The notes beneath the pieces are model-generated. The model ran no database searches. It had not been told where the DNA came from and saw only the letters and a list, made by a program, of their open reading frames with translations. From Antitrichia curtipendula (taxonomy: Eukaryota; Streptophyta; Bryopsida; Hypnales; Leucodontaceae), in contig OX579635.1 in NCBI GenBank assembly GCA_951230915.1, positions 30,566,001 through 30,630,000 on the forward strand: a DNA stretch of 64,000 nucleotides. The letters run 5' to 3'. Shown here in pieces: positions 61,256 through 64,000 of this stretch (its first letter is position 1; every line of letters begins with the position of its first letter). A program made the translations under genes and the position numbers.

Positions 61256-62311
61256 TCGCCAACATCATCAGAGGTCATGTATCTTCTTCACCATCATCAA
61301 CTTACCCAGAGATTCATTGAATTTTGATCTGTCCAATTTAACAATTGCTGACTTACTAAGTTAATCCAACTTTCAAAATTGTCCATGGCCTCTGCATGGA
61401 GCCATGAGCTTGTACCTTAGAACTGGATACTGTTGATTGGTTTTCTGGTTTTGACTCAATTTTTAATTAGGGCTACATTCAAATGTATATATACTGGTAG
61501 TACAGTATGATGAAACTGGATATTTGGATTGTCAAACTGCTTCAATTTGTCCCTGCAGATTGAGAGAAACTCCTTACCGTATCTGGGAATTGTACTGGGT
61601 GTAATTTCGAATACGGAGGAATGATATTGATTGTACCACATGCATTACTGTAGGCTTGTTGCTTTACTCATTGTCTGTGAATTTATGATGAGTACTGTAC
61701 TTTGAGAGAAGTTGTCAGGTCAGGAAATTATGTCTGCTTCAATACTGGCTGGTGTTGTACCAATGGTGGTACCAATATGACGAGCCTTGTACCCTGATGT
61801 CTGTCTGTCTGTAGAGACCTACAAGATTGGTCCTGAGTGACAGAGCTTTCTGGAAACTGGAAACTGAATCAAATCCTGAAAGCTTGTACAGTACAAGTGC
61901 CACAGGTACAAACTCCTGGATACCCCAGATGCAGGGCCGGGTTACATGTTTATAATACATCAGAGTTGCAGACTTGCACAGTCCTGCACTGGGCTTCTTT
62001 TTGTATTTGATTTACTGTAGGTCGTGCAGAAAGGAAGCTTCACTGGTCCGGGGAGATGGTGCTATTTAAGTTACATGTACAATTTGGATTCATGGATTCA
62101 TCAGAAGTGTGTACATTCTCCTCAAAGTAGTGCACCCTGTGCGGTGGCCAGTTTTGCCACAGTATAATAGAAGAAAAGTATAAGTACTTTTCTAAATTTT
62201 TAATTCATAAAAACTTTGAAATTCAATAGCTTTCAAGAAATATGTTCAAATGCCATGAAAATTATGAAATTAAGTTCATGCACTGACCACCCCTTGTGGA
62301 CACCTTTCTAG
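61256..62311 (+). other. 3' UTR and downstream of the PHT4-type gene
   Basis: No further exon or gene is seen. GC content stays moderately high to about 62150, suggesting a long 3' UTR. The polyadenylation site could not be fixed. Confidence 0.5.
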
Positions 62312-62313
62312 TA

Positions 62314-62697
62314 GTAAGGTAGGAGGCTCAGAAATGGCACATCTAAGGGCTGGTTTGCCTTTTTTGTGTATTTCATTGGATGGGAATAATTTTAGCTCAT
62401 TTTTCAGACAAAGAGAAATAGATGAGGAATAGAATCCAAGCATTTTTGAATTACTTATAAATTTTCAAACAAGTTACGTCATAGGTCCCCATTTATGACC
62501 CCAAGTCTTCACTTGCAATTCTACAAAAAGATGGGAAAAGCAAAGCGAATGATTGGCTCTTGTAGTTGATAATGCATTTTTGCTTGATTCATTCAATGAC
62601 TATACATGTCAATTTCAAAACCAACTCATGTACATCTTACAGCCATTTATAGGGTCCATTCTTAATGCCCGTTCCATTTCAGAGATTCCTACCTTAC
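62314..62697. mobile_element. Short inverted-repeat element of the GTAAGGTAGG type, 384 bp
   Basis: Left end GTAAGGTAGGAGGCTCAGAA, right end on the complement GTAAGGTAGGAATCTCTGAA: a 22-25 bp terminal inverted repeat with few mismatches that continues to aaatgg on both sides. TA lies at 62312-62313 and at 62698-62699, consistent with a TA duplication as in Tc1/mariner-type elements. Related ends occur at 17573, 42076 and 42364. No coding frame. Confidence 0.8.
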
Positions 62698-62699
62698 TA

Positions 62700-63682
62700 T
62701 GAATGAGACCGGAGGATGATCAAACCAACCTATTCACTTCAAATAGACAAATATTGTCCTAATATTTTGTCATAATTATGTGAAATAGGAAAAAACTAGA
62801 ATGGTTGAATATTTCCTAAAAAAATTGTTGATTGATTTCAAATGAGGTATCCTTTTACAAAGAAACCTTGATTCTGGACGAAACATTCATTCTAGTACAC
62901 TCTTGTTGAATATAATGGTATGAGCACTTATTGTATGAGTAGATGACAAACAATAACTAAGGTGAAGTGTCCATTAAGAATTGTTTTAAAGGTTGACCTC
63001 CTTGAGGGATTAGATTCATTGAAACAATTTTTTGAAAAGTTTCCTTTAATTACTTTATTCATAGTTTTTGAAATCTTGTGCAACTAGTTATGAATTTGGT
63101 GCAATCTAAAAGCAACTCTACCTTAGAATGTTCTCTATTAGTATATAAAAGAATCTAATATCATTCGAAATGGTAGATTTTCCTAATGAACTCATTTAGA
63201 ACCCCTAGTGTTTTAACATTTCCCTATCTTAACAATGCCTTAATAAGACTAGAATGAATGAAGAGATTATTGGGGTAGTCCTACTAATATTGCCACACAA
63301 ATGTCTCAACAAATGTATACATTTGAATACATCTATGTCAACAGAAGTTCAATTAAGTATGCCTTCTAAAGTATCAACATCTACCATTGGTCACAACTAC
63401 GATTATACAAAACTTGTATATTTGAGGGGAGTACCTATAATTGATAATAGAATAATCTATATGTCTAATACAACAAAGTGAAAAGAGTATCATGCAATGT
63501 AGGGAATGGTTGGGATGTACAAATTGGCACTTATCCAATGGCTTATCTCATTGTAATAGCTTACAAAACCATCTTTCAAGATCCATGTTCATATTTTCGA
63601 TTTTGATATTTAGGTGAGGTCAATAATGGATGTTCATATCTTAATGAAAAATAGCTTTGTGAATCTAGGATTCATAATATGA
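62700..63682. other. AT-rich intergenic stretch, nothing recognised
   Basis: No shared repeat, RNA gene or conserved frame was seen. The 75-codon frame at 63254-63481 has no recognisable features. Confidence 0.4.
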
Positions 63683-64000
63683 CACTATAAGAAACCCGTG
63701 TTTTTTGAGATGTCACGAAAAATGGGAGATTACGTTTTTCAGGACATCACATGCGTTTGCGTAGATGTCACCTAAAATTCGTTATAATTGACGGGCAAAA
63801 AATATGACTATGTTTTCAAAAAAACATGCCTGATTTGTGCTCGTTATACTCTAACATCACAAAAAACATGCTCTCATGAACTCCAGAAAACATGGCATGT
63901 GGATGCCACGATGGCAACACGTCAGTGTTTTCCATTCGGGCAGTGCCACATGGGATACTTTTTCATTCGGCCCGCCTATGACATGGCACTTGACAAGGTG
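63683..64000 (+). mobile_element. Terminus of a CACTA (En/Spm)-like element, cut by window edge
   Basis: Begins CACTATAAGAAA, one base from the CACTACAAGAAA terminus typical of plant CACTA transposons. The following 300 bp carry repeated short motifs in both orientations (gatgtcac(g/c), catcaca, acatggcatg, catgcc), as in CACTA subterminal regions. The other end and any transposase lie beyond the window. Confidence 0.65.

Noticed and set aside
1..64000. tRNA, rRNA or CRISPR features
   Set aside because: No tRNA box pattern, rRNA sequence or regularly spaced repeat with unique spacers was found. The tandem arrays have no spacers.

Overview
This window is nuclear DNA of a land plant. Three intron-containing genes have clear plant orthologues, introns follow GT/AG, and about three quarters of the sequence is AT-rich, repeat-filled intergenic DNA. 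The repeat content (TTAA-flanked short elements, a Crypton-like tyrosine recombinase relic, Stowaway-like and CACTA-like ends) together with GC-rich exons in AT-rich surroundings fits a seed-free plant (moss, lycophyte or fern) at least as well as a seed plant. The sequence alone does not settle the species.

Layout. 1-3165: an inverted copy of a long non-coding repeat (family A), preceded by the end of a TTAA element. 3166-4380: nothing recognised. 4381-13450, minus strand: a SUO-type BAH/TFIIS-N protein gene (CDS 5564-12492, three exons). 13451-14060: microsatellites. 14060-24640: three direct, head-to-tail copies of family A, each with arrays of a ~143-bp unit and two of them interrupted by TTAA elements. 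25405-27950, minus strand: a decayed four-exon tyrosine-recombinase gene of the Crypton/DUF3504 type. 28437-34140: two copies of repeat family B around a fourth family A copy, one carrying a TTAA element. 34610-35340: a degenerate ~110-bp tandem array in front of MED6. 35636-37850, plus strand: MED6 (five exons, 259 aa). 39021-39588: a large foldback. 40100-52950: TTAA elements (some nested), GTAAGGTAGG elements, family C repeats in both orientations, a perfect 54-bp palindrome and a Stowaway-like element. 53586-61255, plus strand: a plastid PHT4/ANTR-type transporter (11 exons, 590 aa). 62314-62697: another short inverted-repeat element. 63683-64000: the terminus of a CACTA-like element cut by the window edge.

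The three living genes are independent single-copy housekeeping-type genes: a chromatin/miRNA-pathway protein, a Mediator head subunit and a plastid anion carrier. They form no operon or cluster. The exon models below join in phase at every junction.

The most interesting content is the mobile DNA. (1) A family of ~0.4-0.9 kb elements with ends resembling CCCCTAAAGG is flanked by TTAA. Three of them can be compared with an unoccupied TTAA in a paralogous repeat copy inside the same window. This is the target-site behaviour of piggyBac-type transposons. (2) The intron-bearing Crypton-like tyrosine recombinase relic is of a type I associate mainly with fungi, oomycetes and animals. Both deserve genome-wide follow-up.
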